A stretch of DNA of 64,000 nt from Eleginops maclovinus (GCF_036324505.1 NC_086368.1:9985421-10049420); one strand, 5' to 3'. Counted from the first letter of the stretch, positions 28,545 to 42,973 are shown. A program made the numbers and translations. The notes: a model not told the origin generated them from the letters alone.

Positions 28545-31275
28545 AATGGAAAAGGTTTACACTGAACATATTTTCTTCCTGTCATTTTTAATTACTTCAA
28601 AGTGGCTTTAACCAACTGTGAAATGGTTATTATTCCCCAAAACATTACCATTAGGAGTTCTAGAAATAAAATGCCTGGCTTTAAATGCTTGGAAGTTATT
28701 TTTGTTGTCGGCTTAAAATAGTCCACACAACCCGTCATCATTAGGCAACCCAGAGTCTGCGTGCGGTCGGTCTGCTCTGTCCTGCTGCTGGACAGAAAGC
28801 TGAAACCACATAATAACTGCGGCTTAAAGGGACAAACCATGATCCAACCGACCAACGTGATACAAAACAGCTGCCACTTTACAGTTAACTGACACTTTGG
28901 CTGTTAACTTTTGTATAGAACAACACATTAATGCTTTGTAATAGCTTGGTCCTTTTAGGCCTTTAACTAATGTGCAGTTTAGCTTTAAAAAAAATGTCAT
29001 ATAATAGGTAACAAAATTAATGTTCTCTAACTCAAATGTTGAGGTGAGATGGTTCACAACTTTATTTTTTGCTGTTAGATGTTTTCAATGTTAAAAAGTA
29101 GTTTTTTAATTAGTAACATTAGTACTGGCAAGCGTTCAGAAGCGTTGACGAGCCAACAGTCTGCTGGGAAATACGCCTGTGACACAGTACTTTGGATCTG
29201 ACAGCCTGGCTGTGTGAGTCATCAGTCATAACACAATTCATCTTTTGTTATTTGATACAAACTGCATTTTGACTGAACTGCTTATTTCGTCACGTTTCAC
29301 TACAGTTAAGCAATCCTGGGAGGAAATGTGGTCATAGATTTTTCCACAACCTGCTTCATGCCATTTGTTTTTATGTTACATGACCAGAGTAAATGATTTT
29401 GCTGGGTTAAGGGCCAAAATGCACCAATACATCTCAGAATGCCCCTGAACAAAAAAGCCCCAAAATATACATGTTTCCCAGTTAATTAGGCACTTTGGAC
29501 TGTAATTAAGTGTTTCTAAAATGTTGTTAATGCCAAGTTTCTTATTGACAGCAAAGTTTGCCCTCAAAATATTAATATTAATTTCTTACACTACCGAAGG
29601 GTCGCCTGAATTTATGGCAATAAAGTAAATCAAATTAGGTATTTTCTTAAATATAAACAAGAACACAAATGTTTTATGTATGGATAGTTAGCCTTACAAT
29701 TAAGCAAACACCATTTAGATTTCAAATGGCAGCCAATAAGGTCTCTAATTTTTTTTAAATTTGCTCTCCTGCCTTTATTTCCCTGATGCATGTGAGCACA
29801 TGTGTTGCATAGCACTGTGCTTCTGGGTGCACAGGAATCCCCTGTGAGTCCATTATTTCTGGCAGGACATAATAACGCAATCCTTAGTGTTGATGCTAAT
29901 GCTCATGCCTGCAGGTGAACCCGCTCCGAAGGTGAGAGGCATCGCTGCATGCTTTAAACACACAGCTGACAGACTGTCAGCTGATAATTACCTGGTGGCT
30001 GGGAATTTATAATAGATGCTGTCAACAATTATAATACACAAGAACATATCTATGAATGTTTAGCTCCTCCACCCACACTGCATACAGTTACAGCATTTAC
30101 TGACATTTTGCAGGAATGCACCTCCCCAAAAGAATCGTCCATGCTGCAAGCTGTTGACTACAGTTCAGAAAGTAGTCAGTAAAGTATGTACCCGAGAGGT
30201 GTGGCAGAATCAAAGCCTGGTTCATTCCTACACTATTACACGGTAGTTTGCGTTATGTAATAGGGCAGTGCTTCTTATTCTTTTTAACTTGTGAACCCTT
30301 AAAAAAGTTATTGCCTGCTTGCTTCATTCACTGAAAAAATAATTAGTTTATCTTACAATTGTTTTGCTGGCACAATTTATCATGAGACCCCCTCACCAGG
30401 GGCCCCTTGGGAAACACTACTACTACTTACAAAAATTAAAAAAGACATTGTTGTTCGCTAGTCTGTTATCTAGTTTTCTTTTTAAATAAATCAAATAGAG
30501 TTTGCCTTTGAAGAATAGTGCCATTAGCAAGGGCTGTTTAAGAAAGCCTTATTCATTGCACAGTTCAAGAGACCCAAGTCATATCACAAACTAGTGAATC
30601 CTGACAGTGACTTATGGTTTTATAATAACAAAGAAGCAAACACATTTAAGAATTGAATTAATTAAATATGTTTTTAATTTGAATAGGTAATACGAATGCC
30701 AGCATTCATATTCATATTGCAAACATTGTAAAAATGTCACATTTCAGTGTAGTTGTCTATTAAATAAAGCTTAGCTCAATTTCAAATCCTACACAAATAT
30801 TGCACAGAGGTGTTTAGCTTATATACAACAGTTATTACATAATTCATAATTACAAATCAATGTACAAAAAGTAAACGACTCAATAGTGGATTTGTAAAAA
30901 AGAGCATCACATTTTAGAGTTATTGTAGGATGAGCCATTTGGGATTCTAAGACATTACTACATGTTCTAGGAGTGTGTCCCTTTTAAGTTAAATTTCCTT
31001 TCAATTTGAAAATCACACATTCCTCTTTACCAAAACCATCCAACTGTTTTTTCAGAAAACATCATGTCACAGCAGAAGTACACATGTTTTTTCTCACAAA
31101 GCTGACCATTCCCACAAACTATGCGTGGCTTGCAAGCTTTAAATGTCTTTTAGGTGTACATTGTGGCCTTAAAAGGGGAAATTCAAACTTGCAACATCAT
31201 CTTTCACCACATCTGTGGCACTGAGAGAAGTTGAACGCTTCCCTTGCAGCATAGTTGTTTGTGCACTGCTGTCTC
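28545..31275. other. intergenic between rplp2 and bcl2l14-like gene
   Basis: No coding frame recognised. The right part should contain the 3' UTR of the minus-strand Bcl-G-like gene, but its polyadenylation site could not be fixed (only a TTTAAT, ATTAAA on the minus strand, near 30672). A short segment at about 30270-30420 (GACCCCCTCACCAGGGGCCCC-like core) resembles a degenerate interspersed repeat; a related GGGGGCCCCC stretch occurs near 39285. Confidence 0.4.
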
Positions 31276-34125
31276 TCAGACGTCATTGTCCGACACTGGA
31301 TGATCCGAACATGCCTGAAGAACAACAAAAGAGTTTTGAATAACACATATTGGCATTCCTATTCCTTTCTTTGTGACTGTTCAAATGCTACACTGCCATT
31401 TTCACAGAAGCTGAATCTTTGTGAAGTTATTTATATCAAAAATAGACCACCAAAGCTGTCAATATGTACTGTCTGTGTTTTCAGTTTTATCTGTTTTCAA
31501 CAGTTGGGATTCTTACCTGTAGGTATTCGAATCGGTCCTGTAGGTAACGGCTCCCCAGACCGGTGATGTGACCTATATTTTGTTTGGAGAGCCCGGCTAT
31601 CCTGGCTGTAAAGTCGAGCGTGAAGGCCAACTTAACAAGCTCAGGTGCTGTGGGTAGGACGGTGGGAGGACTGTGGGTCGGCGACACCTCTGTCTCCAGA
31701 TACGCATCAGCCAACTTCTGGAACGAAGAGTACGACATCCCCTGGAAGAAGCTGCTCAGGGTGGGATTGTCTTTCAGCTGTAAAATGATAAGGAGGAAAC
31801 TGTCATTAACTCAAGTACACTTTGAACTGTAAGGGAGGTTACTGCAAGTAAACATTCATGGAGAAACACACCTTAAAATACCCTAAACATAGCTATAATA
31901 CATTTCTTTATTTGTATTATTCCTGCAGGTTCCCAGCTAAAGTAAATAACACCTTCAACTGAAGGTCAAGGATATTTGCTGTAATTTTCCTCCAATGTCT
32001 AAGAATCAAACACGTAACACTTTCTCTACTATAAGCAAATTAATCTGCTGATTTAAAAAAAAAAATGTATGTCCAGAACGGGGGAATCACTAATGTGCCT
32101 AAGTGTTGTCATCAACCTGCTAGTTTTGAAAGCAGGCCTCATGACTCTCACTTTTGTTGTCACTAGGGCACACCCTCTCTATCTCTGGCTAAATGATGAT
32201 GATTGATTGCCGAGATCAGAAGGACAGATCAGAAAATGAAAAGCTGTTGTGCCTGAAGATGTCAAAGCTACTCACTAAATATCACAGATTGATGATGTAC
32301 AAATGTTTAATTGGAGAAACACTGTTCCAGAGCTCTGGACTCTAACACTACTAATCCAAAAGCAATACAAAAAATAGATACTCAAGATGTTTTCAGTAAA
32401 TCTATTAGGTTTTGCTTCCTTTTCTTGCGAAAAAAGGAGTGGATGTTTGGAAATAAATTATACGTGGTTGATAATTACTTTCAGGATGGAGCGAGGCCAA
32501 CACTAACAAAATCAAGACCTGTTTTGGCAAGACCTGATTTTGAATTGCTTAATTTTGTCAGATCACAAAATGAAAAGCTATTGCACCAGAAAATATCAAG
32601 GTTACTCACTAAATAACATTGAATGACAAATGTACAAATGTATAACAGGTTGTTTATTTAACATTAGGCTACGTGACGGAGTTTGTACTTCTTATCATCG
32701 ATACTTTTTTATAGCAGTGATCATGGTTTATTGATGTGCTTTTGCTTTCTGTTGAAACTGCTGGATCACCATCATTCATTCTTTAATAATTAACTGATGA
32801 AACAATCTTATGAAGAACCAAACAGCATTAAAAGCAACAGTCAATATTCCAAAACTATTCAACGCTAAACATCTGGCTTATTTATTTCTCAAAGCAGCAA
32901 TAAATACCAACCTTGTAATCTATGGCATCCCCCTCCTCTTTTGTCAAAGCAATGATCCTGTTGATTACTTCCTCTGAGAGAAAACAAAGCTGGTTATTCT
33001 TCCCGCTTGCAAGTATAATCAATATACTTAATATAATAACTTATGGCATTAAAAGGAATAATTTAATCTTTGAGTCCCAAACTAAAATGCCAGCCAAGAA
33101 AAATAACAGGATGGCGAAGTTTTGTAACTTCACAAAGACAAAACAACTTTTAATATTTAACCCATTACATTTATCAAAGAAATGCTGGTATTAATTAAAC
33201 TGACTTGTTTTGTTTCATCACCACATTTTCTGCAAACTTAAAAATGCTGGTGAAAGTCAAGAGAAACTTTTACCAAATGAAAGTGAAGAGAAACTGTTTC
33301 TCACCATCAGAGAGAGGTTTAACTTCCTCTTTTTCTTGGACTTCGTGGATAATTTTTTCTAGTTCCTCTGACACCTTCTCGTAGTAATGGTGTGTTGGTT
33401 CCACGCTAACAAGTGCTGTAAAAATAATGCATTATTTGTTAATATACCTCTGATATTTCCACTTATTGTGGTTGAAAATATTTTATCATTGATCATCATA
33501 TTTTTTATTACTTCTTGCGGAACTTACATTCAACTCGAGTGATGTCAGCAGAGTTGAGCTGACCAATTTTATTTGATTTATTAAAAGACAGTCGCCTTCT
33601 GGAGAACCTTTTCTTTATCGGTTTACTCCTCTTGGACTTAATTTTTTGTGAAATGACTGGAGTTGTTGGCCGGCTGGGGGTCACACTGTCAGAGGCCTCG
33701 GGTATTTCTGGTGGACCGTCCACTTCATCGTTATCCTCACTACTCTTACGAGAGAAAAAACCAAGGACGCTTTTCCAGAATGATGGCTTCTTGTTCTTCT
33801 TAGACTTTTTGGTGGGTTTCTCTATTTCTTCATGAGGTTTCTCAGGCTCAACTACGGGGGTTACAGCCGGATAAAATGTACCAATTTTATCATCGTCTTT
33901 TAATCCATCAACCGGGTAAGAGGAAGGGTCGCTGGAGTGTCGTCTTAGCTTCCTTGGCATTGTCACCCACTTTTCCTTCCTCCTGGGCCTCCTGTGCCCC
34001 AGTGACCCGTCATTTAAGCTAAGGCTGCGCTGGACGTACGCCTCCAGCAGACGGATTGTATCCTTGTGAGGCACAGAGATCAACTGGCCGTTATGAGGCC
34101 TTTGTTTTTCTGTTTGTGTTTCCAT
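31276..34125 (-). CDS. bcl2l14: Bcl-2-like protein 14 (Bcl-G)-like, five coding exons
   Basis: Coding exons 33528-34125, 33305-33415, 32912-32973, 31517-31777 and 31276-31314 have consistent phases and GT-AG borders and give 356 residues (human Bcl-G long form 327). Evidence for Bcl-G: basic segment with KKPSFWKSVLGFF at 112-124 (human KKSSWKAFFGV-type), a SLSL...W..MPR stretch at 34-58, a BH3-like segment IIALTKEEGDAIDYKL (243-258), FFQGMSYSSF (267-276; human FQDGLSYSVF) and a BH1-region counterpart LVKLAFTLDFTARI near 301-314, then GLGSRYLQDRF. Bcl-G is an atypical Bcl-2 family member linked to apoptosis and intestinal physiology. Residues 1-200 are highly charged and probably disordered, with a basic patch (161-178) that could be a nuclear signal. 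Oddities: the BH3 leucine four before GD is Thr, and the C-terminus (ACSDHPVSDNDV) lacks the WIQQHGGW-type BH2 tail. A noncoding first exon ends at donor 35066; acceptor at 34136. Confidence 0.85.
32225..32309. repeat. direct repeat unit A in bcl2l14-like intron
   Basis: About 85 bp (CAGATCAGAAAATGAAAAGC start, ACAAATGTTTA end) that recurs at 32559-32643 at roughly 80% identity by eye. Both copies share AAAATGAAAAGCT, TACTCACTAAATA and TGTACAAATGT in the same order. Confidence 0.75.
32559..32643. repeat. direct repeat unit B in bcl2l14-like intron
   Basis: Second copy of the unit at 32225-32309, same orientation, start-to-start distance 334 bp. It lies in the intron between the 62-nt exon and the 261-nt exon of the Bcl-G-like gene. 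Confidence 0.75.
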
Positions 34126-35065
34126 GGTGGAAAGACTACAGGAGAAAAAGACAACATATAATAGATTAAGAGGGGTTGCAATGAACTTTCAGCCAACTCA
34201 AGTCAGAAATCACTTGTATTCTAAGCAGCATTTGGGAAGAAAGCCTTTAGAGCTTAATCAATTGACCAACATTTGTTAAACAAAAAAAAGAATAGCTGTA
34301 TTCAAGTGAAAATGCCAAACAATGCGATGTCCCAAGTTGTCGATTGTGAGGATTTTCTGTAATTACTGTCTTATGTGATAGTAAAAGTGAACAACTTTGT
34401 GTTTCAGTCAGACAAAACAAGATATTTGAAGACGTCAATCTGGGATTTTTTCACTTTTTTCTAAAATGTTTCAAACCAAAGGATAAGCAATTAATCGAGG
34501 TCTGATAGCAAATAAATTGATAATGAAAGTTGTCCTTATCTGCAGCCATAAACGTAGAGGTTGAAAAGAAGGTCTGTTTCATTTTGAATGAACAAACAAT
34601 TTAATATTGAATCGATGGGTCCTTAAACAATGTAAGTAAAAACCTATACAATTCTCTAAAGCCCATGTTGACAGCTTGTTTGTCTGAGCAACAGACAAAA
34701 CCTAAAGCTAATCCATTTTATTATCACATGACAGTGTTGGAATAAGGAAGCTAGAACCACCAATTGCTTTAAAAAATAACTTAAGCACTTTATCAATGAA
34801 ACAGTTAATCAAGCTACACTGAAAAATACTTGTTTACCATATTACATACTTCTTTAGAATGCTAATGTGGACCAGAAAGAGCTCTACATTTATTTGTGTA
34901 TTGTATTACAGTGCTACTCTTTGGATATCATAGCTGCAGAAATGTAAAAACGTTTTCAAAACACAGCTGTAAAAGCAAGAGAAATAGGAAGTAACCTGTC
35001 AAACAAGAACAAATGAAGTAGTCTTTGAATATCTCATTTTAAAGCTTCTGTATCTGTGGACTCAC

Positions 35066-35250
35066 CTCGTCTCCTACAGCAACAGAGGAACAGTTTAACT
35101 CCCTGCAGAGATCCGTGTAAGTATACCGCAGGTACACAGTGTGACCGAAGTTATATCTCATGAAGGGACTCTCCGCAGCGCGTCTACCTGCTCACATTCT
35201 CCACCCATGTTTGGACACGTCCCTGCCTCCTTAACTTACCTGCAGCCGGA
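35066..35250 (-). promoter_or_regulatory. bcl2l14: probable 5' noncoding exon and promoter of bcl2l14-like gene
   Basis: On the minus strand a donor GACGAG/GTGAGTC lies at 35066/35065, and the matching acceptor CTCCTGTAG is at 34136, ten bases before the ATG. The sequence from about 35090 to 35460 is GC-richer than its surroundings, as expected for a promoter. The transcription start is not resolved, and a divergent plus-strand transcript is possible. Confidence 0.45.
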
Positions 35251-35610
35251 TTACGTCACATTCACTAAATGAGAGTGGGCGTAGGACGTGGAAAAAATAC
35301 TTCCTGATGTGCATATGAGCGCAGAAACGTCAGGGGTTTGGCTCTTGTTGTTTACAGTTTCGCCGGCGGTAGCGCTTCTGCTGTAAAAGCCCCCTCCCGG
35401 CTGGCTGGGCAACGTTTTACAGGAAACTGTGGCGGAGGTCATTTCCTTTATGAGAGCGGCTTTAGAAGAAGCACCACCATGTGTATTCATGTGTACTTTA
35501 TCCTGCAAACACTTAAATTGGATATTAATAACATGTGAGCCACAGCAACACATGCTGCATCAAACATATTATGTTCAATTGGACTGCGCCTGAATATAAT
35601 GTGTTCAATG

Positions 35611-35830
35611 CAGTGGCGGAATGTAATGAAGTGTAGTCTATTTACTCAAGTAGTGTACTGAAGTAGCTACACTTTTGAGTTACTGTAGGCCTACTTGAGT
35701 TTTTCCATTTCCTGCTACTTTATAGTCCTATTCCAATGCAATTTTTTAATCCAATATTGTATCCTTTACTCGACTACATTTATATCACAGCTTTAACTGG
35801 TAGTTACTTTACAGCTTTAGATTATTAGAT
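35611..35830. repeat. degenerate fish interspersed repeat
   Basis: Starts CAGTGGCGGAATGTAATGAAGT and continues with TTTACTCAAGTAGTGTACT, CTTGAGTTTTTCCATTTCCTGCTACTTTATA and CCTTTACTCGACTACATTTAT. It is the reverse-complement relative of the repeat at 26300-26556. Right boundary approximate. Confidence 0.65.
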
Positions 35831-38800
35831 AACACAAAGAAAAAAAAAACATTAAATAAATTATGAAACATTATTATACGTTTATTATTATTAAACATTT
35901 TACTTGAGCTATTAAACATTTTTTTAATCATTTGGGTTAGTTGTATTGACAACAGGTTTAAGGTTGTACATTTTTAGAAGATGTTTGTTTTTGTCTGTCT
36001 TTATTTGTCTTATTTGTAGATTTTTCCAACAATCACAATCCAAGGAATAAGATGTTACAGGCTATGTATTGCATATACTCAATATGATCATTTTGTTTTT
36101 CTAATTCCAATTTATGGTCAACTCAGGGTCTGAGTTTAAGGGGCTGCTTATACATTTGATATAATTCTATCAATAAAGGTAGACAACATTTTGTAAATAC
36201 CTCATATTTTAATACAATAAGTCAACTTTGCCTGCATAATTAGGTTTATGTATGGGGTATATTGTACAAGTAGACTATGTTATAATAAGGAAAGGCTTTA
36301 GTGTTAAAAACATATTTTCATGGTTATACCATGAACCTAAAATGCAATTTCACCTCTGTAATTTGGTTAATCATTCACAACGAGCAACACGCTGCCAGTT
36401 AAAGGACGAAGTTATTATGACTACAGTTCATGGGAATTTTCCAAGTATTGTAATGCCTACTTTTTCCTTCAGTGTGCAGATATACATGAACTAAGATTGG
36501 CCTGATACAGCTGTACAATGTAAAGCTGTAGTAAATGTTAGCAAAGTGAAACTGTTTTGCATAGGAGGAAACACAGCTTCTCCTCTTGCTTATTTCCCTA
36601 ACACGCCACTGTTTGTATGACTGATGCATCTGATTTCGTGAGTTATCTCTTATCAGACTAGATTACTGGAAGCACAAGACGCTTTTAGCAACTGAAAGCA
36701 ACAGTACTAGTTAGATGTACAGTTTGATATTGTGCAACTGGGTATAGAGTTAAAACAACATCTTATTTTCGTTTCTCTGCATTTTCCAGAGAGGACAGAA
36801 GACTTTGATCAAAATTAGTGTGTCCTTTTGATACAAATTTGACTAAATTTCTTTTAGATGTATGTATTATTATGCTCTTATGGAAAGTAAGGAATACCAT
36901 ACAAATATGGCTTTCTGCAGTTATCCCAATATTTAAGCAGCGAAGTGGGACTTAATCCATCATTTGTATTAGTTATTAGAAAAGCTCAAGGTAGATATAA
37001 AGGACACGATGTATTGAAAACAAGCCAACACATTTACACAAAAGCAAACATATCAGTAAAAACCTTCCAAGAGTTTGCTTTTGTGTAGTAACACAGAAAA
37101 ACCACAAGGTGTCAAGCTAAACACTTTAAAAAAAGATCTACCTGCTATTTGACCCTGTTCAGTACAAATACAAATTACCCATACTTGTACTTTACTAATT
37201 TTACTTCTCCAATTAAATATTTTAATTTCTACTCCAATACATTTAGCACTTTGTTGAAATGTAAAATTGTTCAAATTAGCTCCATGCTGACCACCTACAA
37301 CGTAAAACTATACTTTATTACTCAAGCATTGATGCATCAGTAATCAGATAATACAATAATGCTTATGCACAGGCAGTTCAACTTCTGACTTATTTATTTT
37401 TATAGTAATTTAAAAAAACACAAATCTGGCATCACTACTAAATATGTTTGTGGATATAATTTAAACTTTGTTAAATACTTACCATTTTCAAAGCAGGCCT
37501 AAGCCTAGCATGAAAAGTAAGTATTTCTAAGTTGTAGTATTTGTATTTTTACTAGGGTGAGCTGAATGCTTTCTCGTCATGCTCTCCCAGTCAATTTCTA
37601 GATCTTAAAACAAATCTTTAGAGAAATGATGAGTTTGTGAAGCAAACAATACAATATACCAATAAAAATGATGAAAGTAACAAAACAATGAAGTTAAAAT
37701 AAAGGACTTTACTCTCAAAGCTTTGCCGTTGGTTTATGTTCAGAAGGTTTTCTTATTATCAGAATAAATAAGTTATTTTTTCAATGTCGTGTTCCAGAAT
37801 AATCTTTGTTTTGCACTACAGCTGGATCACTCCTGTTCTCTGCTATTATTGCCTCTCTAAATAGCAATTTAATTGTTTGTTCTGTCCCAGATGTGAAGAA
37901 CAGCCCGATGGCACCTGAAAGCAACCCTGATCCCAGCTGATCTTCCACTTCAGGTGACCCTCTTCATTTTTCATGGGTGTTAAGCAGGGCAAATGTAGGA
38001 CTCACGTTTCGGCCCACAAACTCTGTCCGCTGACCTCCAGGGCTGACGCACTGCAGCTGAGTGGGTGCTGTGCAGCTACCTGTCATAAATCTTTATCGCT
38101 TTGAATCATTGTTCGCCCTCTCTGTCCTGGGACTCCCTAAAGTGGTAGATGGTTCATCCAGGCAGAATAAACCTGAGCAACAAAGCTCCAGTAACGTATA
38201 AACTGAAATTATGAACAACCTGTGTATAGAATATACCCTATATGCTTAACTGATTTAGGATGACATTAATTATAATGGTGTATTTGATATATGGAGAGCT
38301 GGTCATCAGAAGCGTTCCCTCAGGCCACTCTTAATTATTAAAGTAGATCAAAATGTAATTTGAATAATTTAAATTTAAGACTTTCTGCCATGAAGACTCG
38401 ATAAGATCACAGCAGTTTCTTGTTATATCACTAATAGGAGAGCGTAAGAGAGAATTAGTTATTGTGTGACATATATTTCCTGACAACTTCGGAAATAATT
38501 GTCTTTTGCCCAAAAACAGTAAAATGATCAACGGTAAGTCAATATAAAACTTGAAATGATAAGACAATGCACTCATCTCATGAAAGTGGCTCTAGGTAAT
38601 AGCTGGACACTGTAGTTTAAAACAAAAGTTTCTAGAACAGAAGTTAGCATCGTATTGTATTGGGGTCTATTTTCTGACGCATATTTGTATTAACAGCATC
38701 AGGTTTGTGGGTTTGAATTCAAACTACTGTAGTTGTGTAACTTTGGAACATTACTGGACTGCATCTTTCTTTTTTAATGGTTTAAATGGACACCAGCAGC

Positions 38801-41800
38801 AAAGAGGAATGAGGTAGATCCACTGGTTCTCATAAAAACAACAACTTTACACTATTCAATAGTTTTCTTACTGTTTTGTGCTGGCAGGCATAAAACCTGA
38901 CTGAATATTTTTAATTGGATTTGTTGACAATAAGAAATAAAATAACATGATCATTGTTATTCTTTCAAGCAGGGGTCAATGGGGTCACTGTTTAGACATT
39001 CTGTTGCATGTTAAACTGGGCATACAGTAACAATGGCCTTAGGTGCGATTGACAGTATAAACCTATATAATACCTTTTATAGAACTTTCGATACGAAAAT
39101 ATTAAAAACAATAATCTTTGCCCCGACTTTGCTGTGAGGGCTAGTTGCGACACAGTGCTTTATAGCATAGTTCACCCAGCTCACAGGATTGATTAAATGC
39201 TTTGTTTTTTCAGATATAGGCCACTTTATCTTATACATATTTAATAAAAACAACCTTTCAAGACGTTATCAAACAATCATACGGGGGCCCCCGGTAGTAA
39301 ACCTGGAGGTCACAGACTCCCTTTTGAAGACCCATGCATTAAAGTGATAACAGAGGAAATATACCCATTTACTCTTTGCCTTTTATCCAGATCATATTAT
39401 ATGACATATTCAATTTGAGTCATGTATCATAGTGATATCTGAGACAGCAATAAATGGGAGGACGTGCATGATGCCTTAATGATATCAGGGATTTCCAGCA
39501 TAGGTCAAGCAACTGAAACTAAACATAATAAAACAGAATTACTTCCAGAACATGAGTGTTTTATCACACTGTGTCCTGATTTCCCATCACCCCCTGTAAG
39601 AAGCAGGTTGTGTCCACCTGTCTGTCCTCCATCCTCTCCAGTGCTGAGAGAGCAGATGGAGCCTCACAAGCTTAGTTCATCTCAAGCCAAAAATGTGCTG
39701 CTCATTTGCCATAATGCAGCTTTTCCCTTTTGGTGAAAACCATTCTGATTTCCCGTTTAATCATATTAGCCCTGGAGTCAATAAAGATGCTCTACAAGTA
39801 ATGCAAAACCCATGTCTGAATATTCTTGGTCAGAAAAGTCAGAGCACAGAATCAATGGCTCAAGTAATACTGTAGGTGCTGAACTCTGACCAATATTTAA
39901 CCCATGAGGATTGCTTTGTCACTCAATATTACACCTGCTGCACTACAAAGCAGAACCGGGTTGGCACTTTGATCAAAAGTGTAATACCAAGGTCACGACA
40001 GCAGTGCTGCAGTCTGATGCCACCGTGTGCTCTGTCCTGCATGTTAGCGTCACTGGAAGAAACAGGAGACCTTGGACGGATTTAAAACAAACACAAGCTG
40101 CCCAGCTCCAACTTTGACTTTGCCCTCTGGAGGGAGTGAACTACAGTACACAGCCTGCTGTCTCTGCAGGCCTGAAATTGACTTATAAAGTGTCTGCTGA
40201 CAAAACAGAAACCTAATCTACTGATGTGAGACTCACAGTCTGAGCTTTCGTGTGAGATCCATCCTTTGTTTCCTTTCAGGGAGAAGGGCACAGCTTGTCA
40301 CAGAGTAAAGGGAAGAACAGAGTCATGCAACAATGATATTTTTAGATCCATTAAGGGTTGCAGTACAGTCTGCTGTGTCACAGTGATTGGACACTCTGCC
40401 GGTCTTTGAATGGATTTCTTGAAGTAAATCTTTATCTAAGGCAGGATGGATGTGATCTCCTTGTGGAACACCCTATGAATTATAAATGGCAGCATCACAT
40501 TAGCTTTGACCTTGCCAGAGCCACCTGTCTGTTAAATGCTAAAAAGCTATCTGGGGTTGTTTTTGGGGGTATCACTGTACGATCAGTGATCAGCGGGGCA
40601 AAAGGGCAGCTCACTGACTTAACTAGAGACAAGACCTTCAAAAAAACAAGCAGTGTTTTGCAGCAGGAAGTGATTTTAACAGCTCACAGAGGAAAGGAAT
40701 CACACGAGATAATGATGCGCAGATCAAAATGAGATACTGTTTTAACTCTGAGAATGATTAGACATTTTAGGACAGAAAAGCATCAAATGAAACAGCCAGC
40801 TTGCAGCCTTGTAGGCCAAGATAGATAATCTTATAAATGATTCATTTGGTTCTGCATATTTAATTTGGTGCTTTTGCTTTTGAAGCTATCCCCGTCAGAG
40901 GCATTGTCAAGCTCATAGCACTCACGATTTCTCCATCTAGTGAAGATTTGTACTGATAGAAAATAGCGCCTAACAACTACAAAAACTTCTCAATATGTCA
41001 GCTTTGCATCGTTTGCATTTATGCATGAGTTGGTCAACCCTTTTTTATGGTCCCTTCTGTATCATACTAATTTTTTAATAAGAAAGCATGTTGTTGCAGA
41101 ACACACACAGCAAGAATACGTCTGCTACTCCAGCTCGCCATCACAACACCATAAAAAAAAAACACTAACCAGGCTGAACAGCTTCTTTTTTTTTGGACAA
41201 AGAGAGAAAAAGAGGCAGAAAGGGAGTGAGAGAGGGATGCCATCATGATATCAGTGATGTGAGAAGGCGTTTATAAAGCTAACATGAGGAGATCATGAGT
41301 ATTTAGCTATGCAAACGCGTTCACCTCCATTCATCACATTGTGGTTGCACAGTGAAATAAAAATCTTCAATTGGCTCAATGTCACAAGAACAACTTATCC
41401 CAGAAGTGAAATCATCAGAGGGAAGCTTCACATAGTTAGGATACATGTTTAATGAAAGGCACATAACATAACATAGTAAAGTGCTGAGTACTAACGTGAC
41501 TAACTGATGACCCCTTATTGCATTTCGATTCAATTAATTACACGTATTGCTCTTTCCATGGGGGAAAAACACCCACTTGTCGTCATTTTTGCATATTGTA
41601 AGATTATTATAAAGGCATCGATTGTGCTACATCCACTGCCCTTTCAATACAAGCTGTGTTCATATATTTCATAAACTCACATACAAGTTTGATATGTGGC
41701 ATGCATATATAGGACCAATTTCCTGATGAGACACAAACCACATCATTATTCAAATCCAGTTTAAGTATTGGCTTTTCCTATCACATGGAATATAATGATC

Positions 41801-42973
41801 ATTACTATATGATTGATATAATATATTAAGGTACAATAAATATGTCAATCTATCAGTTGCTGATAATAACTGACAACTCCTTCTGATTAAACCTTGTTTC
41901 AGCCAATATAGCATGCAATACAAGTGAGAGAACAAAGGTAAACATGAGACAAATCATAGTAATTTGTTGTCATTGCTCTCTTTGCTATTCTCTTCATCTG
42001 ATCACAAATACATATTTCATCAGCCTTCGCTTAACACTATAAGAAATGTGTTTTTTTTAGCCAGCAGCTGATGGTGTTAAGCTCCAAAATTGCTCATAAG
42101 ATATGGGAAAAAACATCCAGTGCAATAATTGAATATGATTTGAAAGGGTATATTTACATTGTAATAATGGTAGAAGATGATAATTATAATTATAATAAAA
42201 AATTGAAACCATATGAATAAAAACAGCTTGTCATTTTAAAAGCATGTAACTAGGGCATGTACTATAATGCAATGTCAATGTAGATATTTATTTTTGCAAC
42301 TTTTTTCACAGGAGCAACAGCATATGAGCCAAATATTCATCACAGAGCACAGATAATGTTTCGCTGTGTCATATGGAAAGGTGCTGCTGGCTGAGCATTC
42401 ACAACTTTAGATATGCCTTACACTGGACCCATTCGCGTGACCTTAAAAATCATGCCAAGTTCTATATAGGTTTTGCTGATATACTGAAGTGTAGACTAAA
42501 TGTGATGAGGTAATACAATCTCTAGTAAGTATACTTACATTTTAAGTGCTACGATTATCACAGCAGTGTTTTCTTTTGTGGGATAAACTTAGTTTTACAC
42601 ACACCCAAATTTTGGTCAAAGATACAACTGACTTTTCCCTTTACTAGAACAGTCATGAGAAGTGAATGTCTTCAAATTGCACTGAATGAAAGATGATAAG
42701 AAACACTGTATTGGAAGTTAACTGATGGAGTAGTTGCTGAGTAGTTGTGTTAATTGCACTTTGACACATCCACAAGCGGACAGACAACTTGTGTGAAGGC
42801 TGTCCCACCACACAGGGCCTTTTAATACTGTCATTATACGAACAAATGCTGCCATGATCCAAGTACAAAATAGTGAGAAAGATAAACAGCAGCACATCTC
42901 ACTACTGGATATGTTTGATTTGTCCATGTGTCTCTCATGCCCTTGATAAATATAAAGAGTTTCTCTTACTATA
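35831..42973. other. large gene-free stretch
   Basis: No protein gene recognised on either strand. Weak traces of the CAGTGG...GTACTT repeat occur at about 37157-37260. A less AT-rich block at about 37880-38160 might be a conserved noncoding element or repeat remnant. The right end should carry the 3' UTR of kcna10. Nothing else is supportable. Confidence 0.4.
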
